From contig NZ_CP032482.1 in assembly GCF_003600645.1 (NCBI RefSeq), forward strand, positions 3,720,001 to 3,784,000: DNA of 64,000 nt. The letters run 5' to 3'. This document shows, piece after piece, positions 1-12,507 of this stretch (its first letter is position 1; the number at the start of each line of letters is the position of its first letter). Both the position numbers and the translations under genes were made by a program. This stretch comes from Yersinia rochesterensis (lineage in GTDB: Bacteria; Pseudomonadota; Gammaproteobacteria; Enterobacterales; Enterobacteriaceae). The notes below the pieces were generated by a model, which did no database searches, had not been told where the DNA came from, and saw only the letters and a list, made by a program, of their open reading frames with translations.

Positions 1-166
1 TCTGGATAGCGGGCTGATTGTTATTCCTAAATCAGTGACACCGGCGCGCATCAGGGAAAACTTTGAAGTATTTGATTTTAAACTACACAAAGATGAACTG
101 ACGGCAATTTCGAAGTTAGATAGCGGTAAACGACTGGGGCCAGACCCAGATGCTCCCAGGGCCTGA
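1..166 (+). CDS. dkgA: 2,5-diketo-D-gluconate reductase A, C-terminal end (partial)
   Basis: An open frame enters from the left edge (first full codon at base 2) and stops at TGA 164-166, giving 54 codons. The fragment contains LIVIPKSVTPARI, the nucleotide-binding segment of aldo-keto reductases, and ends GKRLGPDPDAP, typical of the DkgA tail. DkgA is a cytoplasmic NADPH-dependent aldo-keto reductase acting on 2,5-diketo-D-gluconate and methylglyoxal. E. coli dkgA also lies close upstream of ygiQ. The two genes here converge with only 19 bp between them and no obvious terminator hairpin. Most of the gene lies outside the window. Confidence 0.85.
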   Translation, partial: LDSGLIVIPKSVTPARIRENFEVFDFKLHKDELTAISKLDSGKRLGPDPDAPRA

Positions 167-185
167 CCGCTGATTTATCAGCTTA

Positions 186-2471
186 TTAATGATGCTTAGC
201 TTTCCCTCTGGCGACACCAGCGGGTTTATTCACCGGCGCTCTGTTTGCGCCGGTTTTGCTACCTGCGGTCTTGGGCGAGGAATTGCCCGTAGTGGCCTGC
301 ACGGTTTTACCCAAAGGGGCTTTACCTGTTGAGGCTGCATTCGTGCGGTTACCCGGTTGACGCTGACGAGTGATAGCAGTGTGCTTGGTCAGCGCCGGTG
401 TATGATGACGAAACGCCCGGCGTGCTTCACGTTGTTCTTCCAGAGTCGGTGCCGGAACCAAACATTCACGGCGGCTACCGATCAAGTTTTGCAGCCCCAT
501 TTCCTCTAATGCCGTGCGAATCATCGGCCAGTTAGCGGGATCATGATAACGCAACAATGCTTTATGCAACCGCCGCTGACGATCTCCTTTCGGAACAACA
601 ACATCCTCACTCTTGTAATCCACTTTGCTCAGCGGGTTCTTGCCGGTGTAATACATGGTGGTGGAGTTAGCCAGCGGTGATGGATAGAAGTTTTGCACCT
701 GATCCAAACGGAAACGGTTTTTCTTCAGCCAAAGAGCCAAATTCACCATATCTTTATCTTCTGTCCCCGGATGGGCGGAGATAAAATACGGAATCAAATA
801 TTGCTCTTTACCGGCCTGCTTGGAATAGGTATCAAACAGCTCTTTAAAGCGCTGATAGCTGCCCATTCCCGGTTTCATCATTTTTGAAAGTGGCCCTTCT
901 TCAGTATGTTCCGGGGCTATTTTCAAGTAGCCGCCCACATGATGGCTGGCTAATTCTTTGATATAACGTGGATCTTCTACTGCCAGATCATAACGAACAC
1001 CAGACGCAATCAGGATCTTTTTAATCCCTTTCAAATCACGCGCTCGCCGATAGAGCGAAATGGTCGGCTCATGGTTAGTGTCCATGTGCTGGCAGATTTC
1101 AGGGTAAACGCAGGATGCACGGCGGCAAGTTTGCTCGGCTCGTGGCGACTGGCAGCGCAGCATGTACATGTTTGCCGTTGGGCCACCCAGATCAGAGATG
1201 ATGCCGGTAAAACCAGGAACTTTATCGCGAATTTCTTCTATCTCACGAATGATAGAATCTTCAGAGCGGCTCTGAATAATGCGCCCTTCATGCTCGGTAA
1301 TCGAACAGAACGAACAGCCACCATAGCAACCGCGCATGATATTGATCGAGAAACGAATCATATCGTAAGCTGGAATAGGTGATTTCCCATAAGACGGGTG
1401 CGGCACACGCTGATAAGGCAGGGCAAAAACGCTGTCCATTTCTTCCGTACTGAGCGGGATAGCCGGTGGATTAATCCAAATATAGCGGTCGCCGTGTTTT
1501 TGCATCAAAGCCCGTGCACAACCGGGGTTGGTTTCATGATGTAAAATCCGCGAAGTGTGGGCATACAATACTTTGTCTGCTTTCACTTTGTCATAGGATG
1601 GCAGCAAGACATAGGTCTTCTCCCATGGTTTGGGTTTGGCGGCCCGTACGGTTATAGGTTTGGCTTCCGGCTCGGGAACACTGTCTGTCGCGCACGGCAA
1701 ATCTTCACCATAAGGATTCGGAATAGCTTCAATACGGCCCGGTTTATCCAACCGAGTAGAATCCACGCCACTCCAACCCGGTAATGGGGTTTTGCGCATC
1801 ACAACGGTGTTACGCACATCCTGAATATCAGCAATTTTCTCACCCGCAGCCAGACGGTGTGCCACTTCAACCAGTGGCCGCTCGCCATTGCCGTACACCA
1901 GCATATCGGCTTTGGCATCGACAATGACTGAGCGGCGCACAGTATCAGACCAATAATCATAATGGGCAATACGGCGTAAGCTGGCTTCAATTCCGCCAAG
2001 CAATACCGGCACATGGCTATATGCCTCTTTGCAGCGCTGGCTATACACCAAAGTGGCGCGGTCTGGCCGCTTACCGCTTTGATTATCCGGCGTATAAGCA
2101 TCGTCATGGCGCAATTTGCGATCAGCGGTATAGCGGTTAATCATCGAGTCCATATTGCCCGCGGTGACGCCGAAGAACAGGTTCGGCTCACCCAAGCGCA
2201 TAAAATCATTTTTATTTGTCCAATCTGGCTGAGCAATGATCCCCACACGGAAGCCCTGAGCCTCCAGCATGCGGCCAATGATAGCCATGCCAAAACTGGG
2301 GTGGTCAACATACGCATCACCGGTGATGACAATAATATCGCAGCTATCCCAGCCCAATATGTCCATTTCTTCGCGAGACATCGGTAAAAATGGCGCAGTG
2401 CCATAGCATTCAGCCCAATAAGGCTGATAAGAAAACAGGTCACGCTCTGGCTGAATCAGGCTGGCACTCAT
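186..2471 (-). CDS. ygiQ: Radical SAM protein YgiQ (UPF0313)
   Basis: 761 residues. A CxxxCxxC iron-sulfur motif ([11 protein letters not shown]) sits near residues 382-392, the signature of radical S-adenosylmethionine enzymes. Before it is the N-terminal domain typical of the UPF0313 family. After residue 650 the protein ends in a low-complexity tail rich in basic residues, Pro, Thr and Gly, probably disordered. The substrate of YgiQ is not known to me; the family is predicted to carry out radical chemistry in the cytoplasm. Length and order (dkgA, ygiQ, ftsP) agree with the E. coli backbone. The start ATG at 2471 gives the expected N-terminus. Confidence 0.93.
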   Translation of the reverse strand: MSASLIQPERDLFSYQPYWAECYGTAPFLPMSREEMDILGWDSCDIIVITGDAYVDHPSFGMAIIGRMLEAQGFRVGIIAQPDWTNKNDFMRLGEPNLFFGVTAGNMDSMINRYTADRKLRHDDAYTPDNQSGKRPDRATLVYSQRCKEAYSHVPVLLGGIEASLRRIAHYDYWSDTVRRSVIVDAKADMLVYGNGERPLVEVAHRLAAGEKIADIQDVRNTVVMRKTPLPGWSGVDSTRLDKPGRIEAIPNPYGEDLPCATDSVPEPEAKPITVRAAKPKPWEKTYVLLPSYDKVKADKVLYAHTSRILHHETNPGCARALMQKHGDRYIWINPPAIPLSTEEMDSVFALPYQRVPHPSYGKSPIPAYDMIRFSINIMRGCYGGCSFCSITEHEGRIIQSRSEDSIIREIEEIRDKVPGFTGIISDLGGPTANMYMLRCQSPRAEQTCRRASCVYPEICQHMDTNHEPTISLYRRARDLKGIKKILIASGVRYDLAVEDPRYIKELASHHVGGYLKIAPEHTEEGPLSKMMKPGMGSYQRFKELFDTYSKQAGKEQYLIPYFISAHPGTEDKDMVNLALWLKKNRFRLDQVQNFYPSPLANSTTMYYTGKNPLSKVDYKSEDVVVPKGDRQRRLHKALLRYHDPANWPMIRTALEEMGLQNLIGSRRECLVPAPTLEEQREARRAFRHHTPALTKHTAITRQRQPGNRTNAASTGKAPLGKTVQATTGNSSPKTAGSKTGANRAPVNKPAGVARGKAKHH

Positions 2472-2624
2472 GGCAATACTCTTTGAATTGGGGGAAATTG
2501 GGGTGGTTCGGGTTAAGAAATCATCACCGGGCGGCGATTATACGCATTTATCCATGGAAAGAGGAGGGATAAATCTGTTGATAACATGATTCGCGCCATC
2601 AATTAGAACAGGATCACTGGACGA

Positions 2625-2688
2625 TTATTCATCGAGACAATTATTCGTCGAAGCAATAATCTATCGAAACAATAATCTATCGAAACAA
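2625..2688. repeat. 16-bp minisatellite, four tandem units
   Basis: Four consecutive 16-bp units at 2625-2640, 2641-2656, 2657-2672 and 2673-2688. The last two are identical (taatctatcgaaacaa); the first two differ at a few positions each. The array lies between the 5' end of ygiQ and the 3' end of ftsP, both transcribed leftward. The number of units may vary between strains. Confidence 0.85.
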
Positions 2689-2702
2689 TGACCCCATTAA
2701 TC

Positions 2703-4130
2703 TTAACCGAGTGTCGGCGCGGCCTGTGTTACCAATTGTCCTGCTGACCCACGATCCGCCATCTCAAGGCTCTGGCTGTAGAACAAGAACGGGAAATGCT
2801 CGGAAGATACTTGATTGAAATACACCAGTAACTCTACATCGCCATCAACCCAAACTGTATCCTTCCAACCCCTATCTTCGGCCATCGCTGGCGCACCATT
2901 TACACTTTTCACCAGGAACGAAACACCCTGAATATGGAATGCTTGCGGCATGTCCGCATGAATTGTCCAACGTTCCCAAGTACCTTGCTGTGCCTGAGCA
3001 TCAGCCCGATTCATATCCCAGATAACGCCATTGATTCCCGGCAAATCATCTCCCAAACGGAAGTCGCGAGAACGCACCGCATTGCCATCCAAAATCTGAT
3101 CAGAGAGCAAACGTATTGGCAGATTATCAGTGACTAATGGCAACAAACCGGTCGGTTTTAATGTCAGCACCAAGCTGGAAATCAGAATACTTGATGGTTC
3201 AAATAGCCCGCGCAACCTGTCCATAATCCCGGCAGACTCACCCGCCGTAATCGACACTTCGCTCCCCTGCGACATATCGATAACCACCTCACGTCGTTCA
3301 CCCGGCGCTAACGAGAGTTGCTGTACCATCACCGGCGCAGGCAGGAACCCCTGGTCACTGGCAACCACATGCAATGGGCGGCCGTCACTCAGTTGCAATA
3401 TATAGCGGCGGGCATTGGACGCATTCAATAAACGTAAACGCACCCAACCACGAGAAACTTCAACAAATGGGCTTTGTGCGCCGTTAACCAACAACGTATC
3501 CCCCATAAAGCCCCCATTTGCTGGCGGGTCATATTGCGGAACGCCAAAGTTATCCAGCCGTTTATCCTGAATAATAATCGGGAAATCATCAACACCATAA
3601 TGGCTTGGTAGTGGCATCGCTTTGCTGACTTCATCTTCCACCAGCCACATACCGGCTAACCCATTGTAAACATGGGGAGCCATGCGGTTGGGCGTATTGG
3701 CGTGATACCAGCAAGTTGCCGCAGGTTGCCGTACAGGCAATACCGGTGACCAATCAACACCGGGGGTAATCATACGTGCAGCGCCGCCCATCAATGTGCC
3801 CGGAACTTGCAACCCACTGATAGTCATAGACACCGGCTCAGCCAAACGGTTGCTGTAAATGAGCTTAACATCATCACCGCTGTAAACCCGAACAGTCGGC
3901 CCTAGATACATACCGTTGATACCCCACACAGCGGCTTTCTGCTTGCCACTGAATGCCCAATGCGCCCGCTGTAAAGTCAAAAACAGCGGTTGCCCACGGC
4001 GAGATTCAAGTAAAGGTGGGACAGGCAACGAGGGTTGCTGGGTACTATTAGCCTGTGCCCTCAATGGCAACGAACCCGCGCCTAGCGCTAAGCCCGTAGC
4101 CTGAATGAACTGGCGACGACTGAGTGACAT
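2703..4130 (-). CDS. ftsP: Cell division protein FtsP (SufI), multicopper oxidase-like
   Basis: 475 residues from the chosen ATG at 4130. That start follows a GGAGA ribosome-binding site and places a twin-arginine signal (SRRQFIQATGLALGAG) right at the N-terminus; an in-frame start at 4214 would add 28 residues before the signal and is less likely. The mature protein has the three cupredoxin-like domains of the multicopper oxidase fold. FtsP is a periplasmic Tat substrate that stabilises the divisome under stress, and it is known to lack the copper sites of true oxidases. It lies between ygiQ and plsC as in E. coli. Confidence 0.93.
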   Translation of the reverse strand: MSLSRRQFIQATGLALGAGSLPLRAQANSTQQPSLPVPPLLESRRGQPLFLTLQRAHWAFSGKQKAAVWGINGMYLGPTVRVYSGDDVKLIYSNRLAEPVSMTISGLQVPGTLMGGAARMITPGVDWSPVLPVRQPAATCWYHANTPNRMAPHVYNGLAGMWLVEDEVSKAMPLPSHYGVDDFPIIIQDKRLDNFGVPQYDPPANGGFMGDTLLVNGAQSPFVEVSRGWVRLRLLNASNARRYILQLSDGRPLHVVASDQGFLPAPVMVQQLSLAPGERREVVIDMSQGSEVSITAGESAGIMDRLRGLFEPSSILISSLVLTLKPTGLLPLVTDNLPIRLLSDQILDGNAVRSRDFRLGDDLPGINGVIWDMNRADAQAQQGTWERWTIHADMPQAFHIQGVSFLVKSVNGAPAMAEDRGWKDTVWVDGDVELLVYFNQVSSEHFPFLFYSQSLEMADRGSAGQLVTQAAPTLG

Positions 4131-4242
4131 ATCTTCTCCGGGAAAACCACCATCAAACCTACTGCAAAATTTTGCCTGACTGCGAATAACGCTGAAGGAC
4201 GGCAAAACGCTCACGACCAGAGTCGTTTAAATAAAACCCGTC

Positions 4243-4358
4243 ATACTTCAAGCTGCACGTGCGTTAGCTGCACTCAATCACCCGAATCACTTACTTATGT
4301 AAGCTCATCGGGATTCATTTGTTTGCCGCCTTCCTGCAACTCGAATTATTTAGGGTAT
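4243..4358. repeat. ERIC element (ftsP-plsC)
   Basis: About 116 bp. The core ccgaatcacttacttatgta/agctcatcgggatt is the inverted ERIC consensus (AAGTAAGTGA...GGGTGA). The ends (atacttcaag ... gggtat) are imperfect inverted repeats, so a transcript would fold into one long hairpin. It lies between the start of ftsP and the stop of plsC. Confidence 0.85.
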
Positions 4359-4370
4359 TCTTTATATAGA

Positions 4371-5102
4371 TTATTTTTCAGTTGCTGCCTGCTGGGCAAT
4401 TTCTGCATCAAGCTGCTCAATTTTAGCCAACATCAGATTGCGACAATGCTCCGCTAACTCACGAACGCGATCTTTACCGTAACCGGTGGTATCAACTGGC
4501 GGCATAATTTCTACAATAACTTTGCCATTTGACCAACGGTTTAACTTGATATTGTTAGTGCTGGACACACAAATTGGCACGATTGGCACACCCGCGGCAA
4601 TAGCCGCATGGAAGGCACCTGTCTTGAACGGCAGTAAACCACGCCCACGGCTACGAGTTCCTTCTGGGAACATCCAGATGGAAACATTCTTTTGTTTAAC
4701 TTGTTCAACTACTTGGGCGATAGTGCCATGCGCTTTGGCGCGGTTATCACGATCAATAAGCAGATTACCTGTTAACCAATATAATGGGCCAAATAAAGGA
4801 ACCCACAACAAGCTCTTTTTGCCCACAGTGACGGTGCCGGATTGAACGACATTCGACATCGTGACCATATCGTAATTATTTTGATGGTTAGCGATATAAA
4901 TACAGGTACCGTAGTTAGCCGCTTCCTTAGGAATACGCTGCTCAACCGTAATCCCAAATAATACTGACATCCGGCCAAAAAGATGAGCAAACGTCGCGAG
5001 ATTACGTGGATTTCGGGGGCGAAATAGGCAATAAATCGAACCAAACACACACACTAGAAAACAATATAAAACTGCCAATACCGTGCGCAAAATTAATAGC
5101 AT
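4371..5102 (-). CDS. plsC: 1-acyl-sn-glycerol-3-phosphate acyltransferase
   Basis: 243 residues, full length for PlsC. The catalytic HX4D motif is NHQNNYD (His73, Asp78), and the substrate-binding block FPEGTRSRG follows near residue 145. The first 25 residues form a hydrophobic membrane anchor. PlsC adds the second acyl chain to lysophosphatidic acid to make phosphatidic acid at the inner membrane. It lies downstream of parC on the same strand, as in E. coli, with 182 bp between them. That gap holds a GC palindrome and a 17-bp imperfect tandem duplication at 5118-5151. Confidence 0.96.
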   Translation of the reverse strand: MLLILRTVLAVLYCFLVCVFGSIYCLFRPRNPRNLATFAHLFGRMSVLFGITVEQRIPKEAANYGTCIYIANHQNNYDMVTMSNVVQSGTVTVGKKSLLWVPLFGPLYWLTGNLLIDRDNRAKAHGTIAQVVEQVKQKNVSIWMFPEGTRSRGRGLLPFKTGAFHAAIAAGVPIVPICVSSTNNIKLNRWSNGKVIVEIMPPVDTTGYGKDRVRELAEHCRNLMLAKIEQLDAEIAQQAATEK

Positions 5103-5240
5103 AACAACCTCTTAAATACTTATTTTTATTAAACACTTACTTCTATTAAACACACACTCTTAAATTCGCAATCGGCGCTAGTATAGCGGTTTCCAGACAA
5201 AACACCGCGCTGATTCCTTACCCTAATTATGTTACGCGAC

Positions 5241-5263
5241 AGCGCGCGCAAATTGCGCGCGCT
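5241..5263. repeat. Perfect GC-alternating palindrome between parC and plsC
   Basis: AGCGCGCGC (5241-5249), a 5-nt loop aaatt, then GCGCGCGCT (5255-5263). The stem is perfect and made of alternating GC dinucleotides. It lies 22 bp past the parC stop codon. On the parC transcript it is not followed by a U-run, so it is not a canonical intrinsic terminator. It could be an mRNA-stabilising hairpin. Confidence 0.7.
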
Positions 5264-5284
5264 CCCTGTTACATTTACTGGTTA

Positions 5285-7558
5285 CTACTCTTCATTATCT
5301 GCTGGTATTACACGCTCTGGCGCATCAACATCAACGCGATCAATACGTTGTAGCCCACGAGGCAGTGGTGAACCTTTCCGACCACGTTCGGCTCGGAATT
5401 TCTGTAAATCTTCTGGCCGTAAGGTTAACTTACGTTTGCCAAAGTGCAGGGTAATTGATGTTTGAGGAGGTAAGACAAACAACCATACCAGGCGATCTTT
5501 ACCTGCTGCCGCATCCGCCGCTGGGATAGAGACTATTTTATTGCCCTTACCTTTTGATAATTCAGGTAAATCTGCCACTGGGAACATCAACATGCGGCCA
5601 GCGGCAGTAATGGATAACAGCATGTCATCCGGCCCATAGATTTCCAATGGCGGCAGTGCTTTGGCATTTTCCGGCAGAGTAATCATGGTCTTGCCAGCGC
5701 GATTTTTGGCGACCAAATCATTGAAAGTACAGACAAAACCATAGCCCGCATCTGATGCCATTAACAATTTCTGGTCATCCGGTGCCATCAATACCTGTTC
5801 AATAGTTGCTCCCGGTGGCGGAGTCAGCTTACCGGTCAGCGGTTCCCCTTGCCCACGCGCAGAGGGCAATGTCAGCGGATCTAACGCGTAGCTACGGCCG
5901 GTTGAGTCAATAAACACCACGGGTTGGTTGCTCTTGCCACGTGCCGCAGCACGGAAGCTATCACCTGCTTTATAACTTAGCCCGCTCGGGTCAATATCGT
6001 GGCCTTTAGCACTGCGCACCCATCCCATCTCAGACAACACGATAGTCACCGGCTCAGAAGGCACAATATCATGCTCACTCATGGCTTTGGCTTCGCCACG
6101 TTCAGTCAGCGGCGAACGGCGATCATCGCCATAAGCGGCTGCATCGGCCTGAATTTCTTTTTTAATCAGGGTATTAAGCTTACGTTCTGATGCGAGTAAT
6201 GCCTGTAATTGATCGCGTTCTTTAGCCAACTCATCCTGCTCACCACGGATCTTCACTTCTTCAAGTTTGGCTAAATGACGGAGCTTCAGCTCAAGGATAG
6301 CTTCAGCCTGAGTCTCAGAGATCGCGAAATGCTGCATCAACAGCGGTTTGGGTTCATCTTCAGTGCGGATGATATGAATAACTTCATCGATATTCAGGAA
6401 GGCAATCAATAAACCTTCTAAAATATGCAGCCGCTTCAATACCTTTTCCAGACGATAATTCAGCCGGTTACGCACGGTTTGGCGGCGGAATACCAACCAC
6501 TCGGTCAGGATCTCCACCAGCCCTTTCACTGTTGGGCGATGATCCAAACCGATCATATTCATGTTGATGCGATAACTTCTTTCCAGATCCGTAGTAGCGA
6601 ACAGATGGTTCATCACTTGGTCCAGATCAACACGGTTGGTACGCGGAACAATAACCAGCCGAGTAGGATTTTCATGGTCAGATTCATCGCGCAAATCTTC
6701 AACCATCGGCAGTTTCTTAGCACGCATCTGGCTGGCAATCTGTTCCAGCACTTTGGCACCCGAAACCTGATGCGGTAGGGCGGTAATCACCGCGCTGCCA
6801 TCTTCTTTCTTCCATAAGGCCCGCATCCGTACCGAACCACGGCCATTCTGGTAAATTTTACGAATTTCATCACGCGGAGTGATGATTTCTGCTTCCGTCG
6901 GGAAATCAGGCCCTTGCACAAACTCCAGCAACTCTTCCAGCGAAGACGTTGGCTTATCAATCAGTGCCAGCACCGCCTGCGCAATTTCGCGCACATTATG
7001 GGGGGGAATATCTGTTGCCATGCCCACCGCAATGCCGGTGGTACCATTGAGTAAAATGTTCGGCAGGCGCGCAGGTAGCATTTTCGGCTCCTGCATGGTG
7101 CCGTCAAAATTCGGCACCCAATCAACGGTTCCCTGCCCCAATTCACCCAGCAACACTTCCGCATATTTGGATAAGCGAGATTCAGTGTAACGCATTGCTG
7201 CAAAGGATTTAGGGTCGTCCGGCGCACCCCAGTTCCCTTGCCCATCAACCAATGGATAGCGGTAAGAAAATGGCTGTGCCATCAACACCATAGCTTCATA
7301 ACACGCGCTGTCGCCATGCGGGTGATATTTACCCAGCACGTCACCCACGGTACGAGCAGATTTTTTGAATTTTGCGCTATTGTTCAGCCCCAGTTCGGAC
7401 ATTGCATAGACAATGCGCCGCTGTACCGGCTTCAAACCATCGCCGATAAACGGCAACGCCCGATCCATGATGACGTACATGGAATAGTTCAGATAGGCGT
7501 TTTCAGTAAAGGTGTGCAGCGGTAAGCGTTCTGCACCGTCATGAGTCAAATCACTCAT
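5285..7558 (-). CDS. parC: DNA topoisomerase IV subunit A
   Basis: 757 residues. The breakage-reunion domain has the catalytic tyrosine in [11 protein letters not shown] (Tyr124), preceded by the quinolone-resistance region [12 protein letters not shown], where the Ser and Glu that usually mutate (E. coli Ser80 and Glu84) are the susceptible residues. The C-terminal third is the beta-pinwheel DNA-wrapping domain. ParC and ParE form a heterotetramer that decatenates replicated chromosomes. The gene is not adjacent to parE; mdaB, ygiN and a LysR gene lie between, as enterobacterial order predicts. Compared with E. coli the N-terminus has about four extra residues. Confidence 0.98.
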   Translation of the reverse strand: MSDLTHDGAERLPLHTFTENAYLNYSMYVIMDRALPFIGDGLKPVQRRIVYAMSELGLNNSAKFKKSARTVGDVLGKYHPHGDSACYEAMVLMAQPFSYRYPLVDGQGNWGAPDDPKSFAAMRYTESRLSKYAEVLLGELGQGTVDWVPNFDGTMQEPKMLPARLPNILLNGTTGIAVGMATDIPPHNVREIAQAVLALIDKPTSSLEELLEFVQGPDFPTEAEIITPRDEIRKIYQNGRGSVRMRALWKKEDGSAVITALPHQVSGAKVLEQIASQMRAKKLPMVEDLRDESDHENPTRLVIVPRTNRVDLDQVMNHLFATTDLERSYRINMNMIGLDHRPTVKGLVEILTEWLVFRRQTVRNRLNYRLEKVLKRLHILEGLLIAFLNIDEVIHIIRTEDEPKPLLMQHFAISETQAEAILELKLRHLAKLEEVKIRGEQDELAKERDQLQALLASERKLNTLIKKEIQADAAAYGDDRRSPLTERGEAKAMSEHDIVPSEPVTIVLSEMGWVRSAKGHDIDPSGLSYKAGDSFRAAARGKSNQPVVFIDSTGRSYALDPLTLPSARGQGEPLTGKLTPPPGATIEQVLMAPDDQKLLMASDAGYGFVCTFNDLVAKNRAGKTMITLPENAKALPPLEIYGPDDMLLSITAAGRMLMFPVADLPELSKGKGNKIVSIPAADAAAGKDRLVWLFVLPPQTSITLHFGKRKLTLRPEDLQKFRAERGRKGSPLPRGLQRIDRVDVDAPERVIPADNEE

Positions 7559-7916
7559 TACTCAATTATCCTCAGACTCTGGAGGCGATCACTGTCAGTC
7601 AGCAGATCGGCACCGCAAGTTCATTGTCAATTTCTGCCCGCGATAGTACCTCATCTGCGGGGTGACTGTCACAACCCACAGATAATCTCAATCTTTCAGT
7701 CCTGCAACATTGGCCGTACCTACTATCAAGCGGCGGGTTCACGGCCAGCTCGATGTGTGTTGGCAGCAGTAGCGGAGCCAATCACGAGGTTTTGTTGCTT
7801 CTTAAGCAATAGTGTTATGCATCATTGTGTATTTCTCTCTGGTAGCAAAACCATTAGCATACTCAGTATTCTGGGCTGGGCAGTATCTGGCCCACCGCTT
7901 TAATAGGATTATGCTA
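7559..7916. other. Intergenic region between parC and mdaB (358 bp)
   Basis: The divergent promoters of parC (leftward) and mdaB (rightward) must lie here. Short open frames exist on both strands but lack ribosome-binding sites and family resemblance. In E. coli this gap holds qseBC and other genes; none is present here. I see no repeat or RNA gene. Confidence 0.5.
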
Positions 7917-8510
7917 ATGAGTAACATACTAATTATTAACGCAATGAAAGAATTTGCGCACTCCAAAGGGGCGCTCAATCTGACTCTCACTAATGTAGCT
8001 GCCGATTTTCTACCAGAAAATGGCCATCAGGTTAAAATCACCACTGTTGACCAAGGCTATGATATTGAAAGTGAAATTGAAAATTATCTCTGGGCTGACA
8101 CCGTCATTTATCAAATGCCAGGTTGGTGGATGGGCGAACCCTGGATTTTGAAAAAATACATTGATGAAGTCTTTACCTATGGCCATGGCCGCCTGTACCA
8201 AAGTGATGGTCGCACGCGCTCCGATGCCACTAAGGGCTATGGTTCTGGTGGTTTGATTCAGGGTAAAACCTATATGCTTTCAGTGACCTGGAACGCACCA
8301 CTTGAAGCCTTTACCGATCCAAATCAGTTCTTTGAAGGGGTCGGAGTTGATGGCGTTTACCTGCATTTCCATAAAGCAAACCAGTTCCTTGGCATGAAGC
8401 CATTGCCGACATTTATATGTAACGATGTGATTAAACAACCCGATATTGAAGGTGACATTAGCCGTTACCGTCAGCATTTGGCCGAAAACTTTAAGCATCA
8501 AGCCGTTTGA
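7917..8510 (+). CDS. mdaB: NADPH:quinone oxidoreductase MdaB
   Basis: 197 residues from ATG 7917, preceded by AGGA about 8 nt upstream. The open frame extends further 5' but the homologous N-terminus is MSNILIINAMKEFAHSKG, matching E. coli MdaB. Flavodoxin-like fold; the WADTVIYQMPGWWMGEPW stretch and the YGSGGL(I/V)QGK block are family signatures. MdaB is a cytosolic FAD enzyme that reduces quinones by two electrons using NADPH, which protects against redox cycling. ygiN follows 24 bp downstream. YgiN can reoxidise the quinol, so the two are thought to form a quinone redox cycle. Confidence 0.95.
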   Translation: MSNILIINAMKEFAHSKGALNLTLTNVAADFLPENGHQVKITTVDQGYDIESEIENYLWADTVIYQMPGWWMGEPWILKKYIDEVFTYGHGRLYQSDGRTRSDATKGYGSGGLIQGKTYMLSVTWNAPLEAFTDPNQFFEGVGVDGVYLHFHKANQFLGMKPLPTFICNDVIKQPDIEGDISRYRQHLAENFKHQAV

Positions 8511-8534
8511 TATCACATATAAATTGGGGTTGCT

Positions 8535-8840
8535 ATGATTACTGTTTTTGCAGAAATAAAGGTTAAACCGGGGCGTCGCCAAGCAGTGCTGGGCGCAATC
8601 GAGCAGCTAATACCGGCGGTGCTGGCAGAAGAAGGTTGTGGTGGCTATGTGCCAATGATTGACGTGCCGACTCAGCTTGATTGGCAAAAGAACTCGCCAG
8701 ACTCTATTTTCATGCTGGAAAAATGGCAAAGTGTTCATCATCTGGAGTTACATTTGCAGATGGAACATATGCATCAGCATCGTGAAGTGATTAAAGATGA
8801 TGTACTGGATGTCAGCATCCACATTTTGGATAACGCTTAA
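8535..8840 (+). CDS. ygiN: Putative quinol monooxygenase YgiN
   Basis: 101 residues, an ABM-fold (antibiotic biosynthesis monooxygenase) dimeric protein without cofactor. The N-terminus ITVFAEIKVKPGRRQAVL and the LEKWQSVHHLELHLQMEHM stretch match the YgiN family. It lies directly behind mdaB and is probably co-transcribed. In E. coli YgiN acts on menadiol, the product of MdaB. An ERIC element starts right after the stop codon. Confidence 0.93.
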   Translation: MITVFAEIKVKPGRRQAVLGAIEQLIPAVLAEEGCGGYVPMIDVPTQLDWQKNSPDSIFMLEKWQSVHHLELHLQMEHMHQHREVIKDDVLDVSIHILDNA

Positions 8841-8847
8841 TCAACTT

Positions 8848-8955
<108 letters not shown>

Positions 8956-8972
<17 letters not shown>

Positions 8973-9879
8973 CTTTTAGCCAATGGCTGCCCTGCAACTG
9001 AATCTGCTCACTGACATAATCCAGAAAACAGGTAATGCGCGCGGCAAGCTGAGTATTACGATAATAAACCGCGTTAATCGGCTGCCAGGTTTCCAGAGTT
9101 TGCTCAGCCATCACTTCAACTAAGCGCCCCGCCAATTGATCCTCTCGAGTCATAAAATCAGAGAGTTCGACGATCCCTTCGCCCTGTAAAGCCAATAAAC
9201 GCAGTGTTTCACCACTGGATGCAACCAGATTAGGAATGATCGACGCCCGCCCGCCCGGCAAATGAGGCAGCGACCACTGATTAAGAAACTCTGGCTGAGT
9301 AAAACCAAGCAAACTGTGATTTGCCAAGTCGTCAATCGTATGGGGAGTGCCGTGGCGTTGCAGATAATCTGGGCTAGCGAGGATGCGCACTCGGCTGGCA
9401 CCCAACAGGCGCGCATGGATAGTTGAGTCGCGCAGCGCGCCAATGCGGATCGCGATATCAGTGCGTTGTTGCAGCAAATCGATATTCAGGTCGTCAGTAT
9501 TCAGCTCAAGAATGATTTGCGGATATAGCGCTCGAAAACCGGTGATCATCGGCACAATCACATGCTGCATAAAAGGCGCTGCCGCATTCACCCGCAGTCG
9601 CCCAGCCGGTTTCAGTCGCCGTAAAGCAATTTGCTCTTCAGCATCATCGACCGCACCGAGGATCTGCCGCGCATGATTGAGGAACAATTCGCCCTCTTCC
9701 GTCAGCTCCAACCGCCGAGTGGTACGGCGCAGTAAAGTGGTCGCCAGTTTCTGTTCCAGCCGGCTCAATGCCCGACTGATACCGGATGTGGTCTGGCTGC
9801 GTTGCTCCGCAGCCGCCGTGATTGAGCCGCAGTCGACGACTGAGATAAACGCCTGCAACTCTTCTAACGTCACTTTCAT
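8956..9879 (-). CDS. LysR-family transcriptional regulator
   Basis: 307 residues. The N-terminal winged helix-turn-helix (LEELQAFISVVDCGSITAAA, then SRLEQKLATTLLRRTTRRLELTEEG) is typical of LysR proteins. The rest is a two-lobed periplasmic-binding-protein-like effector domain resembling the YafC/DmlR subgroup. The effector is unknown. The gene converges on mdaB-ygiN and lies 20 bp downstream of parE on the same strand. LysR regulators usually control divergent neighbours, which is not the case here, so the target cannot be read from context. Its last codons lie within an ERIC element. Confidence 0.92.
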
Positions 9880-9899
9880 CGATCAAATCCCGTCATCGA

Positions 9900-11813
<1,914 letters not shown>

Positions 11814-11925
11814 CTAATGGTTGGAAGGCTAGCGGTGACATGCCCGGCAGGCCATCACGACCTGCGGTTCAATACCCACTGCAGTAATAAAACCTACGGT
11901 ATCGGGTGATGCTTAAACCGCCATA

Positions 11926-12507
11926 TTAAGCGGTCGCTAGCCCTAAAAAAGTTACAATCGGGGAGAAATAATGATCAAAGCCGACAAAGGCATGATTCCC
12001 ACCTGATTCTACTGTTTGCCGACAAGGGGTGTAATAAGCAACCGCTTGACGGTAATCGAGGATTTCATCCCCGGTTTGTTGCAATAACCAGAGTAAATCC
12101 GGTGATCCCAACTTTTCAATCTGCATGGCTTTCAGATCATAAATATGTCGAGACTCTAACACATATTGTTGCCCAGTGTAGGGGTTCTCATTTTCCCCCA
12201 GATAATCGCTGAGCAGCTCAAATGGCCGCACTGCTGGGTTAACCACCACGGCGGGAATACTGAAACGCTGGGAAAGCCAGGTAGCAAAATAACCGCCGAG
12301 GGAAGAACCTACAATGCCGATGGATTGCCCGGCTTTATCCATTACGATGCTTTCCAGCATTTCTGCGGCCTCCGCCGGATAAGGCGGTAATTGCGGTATC
12401 AGCATCTCAATATGAGGATGGTGTTGCTGCAACCAACTTTTGAATGTGGTTGCTTTGGCTGAGCTGGGTGAGCTATTAAAGCCGTGAATATATAGAAGCG
12501 TACTCAT
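11926..12507 (-). CDS. yqiA: Esterase YqiA
   Basis: 193 residues. It has the alpha/beta hydrolase nucleophile elbow [12 protein letters not shown] and the N-terminal [17 protein letters not shown] oxyanion-hole segment (HGFNSS), which define the UPF0227 family. The C-terminal GGNHAF carries the catalytic His. E. coli YqiA hydrolyses palmitoyl-CoA and p-nitrophenyl esters; its physiological substrate is unclear. The ATG follows the cpdA stop codon immediately, so it is probably translated with cpdA as part of nudF-yqiB-cpdA-yqiA. Confidence 0.94.
   Translation of the reverse strand: MSTLLYIHGFNSSPSSAKATTFKSWLQQHHPHIEMLIPQLPPYPAEAAEMLESIVMDKAGQSIGIVGSSLGGYFATWLSQRFSIPAVVVNPAVRPFELLSDYLGENENPYTGQQYVLESRHIYDLKAMQIEKLGSPDLLWLLQQTGDEILDYRQAVAYYTPCRQTVESGGNHAFVGFDHYFSPIVTFLGLATA

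Noticed and set aside
4131..4214. Longer N-terminus of FtsP
   Set aside because: It would place 28 residues in front of the twin-arginine signal; the inner ATG has GGAGA and the usual Tat start.
7599..7903. Small proteins in the parC-mdaB gap
   Set aside because: Frames on both strands lack ribosome-binding sites and family patterns.
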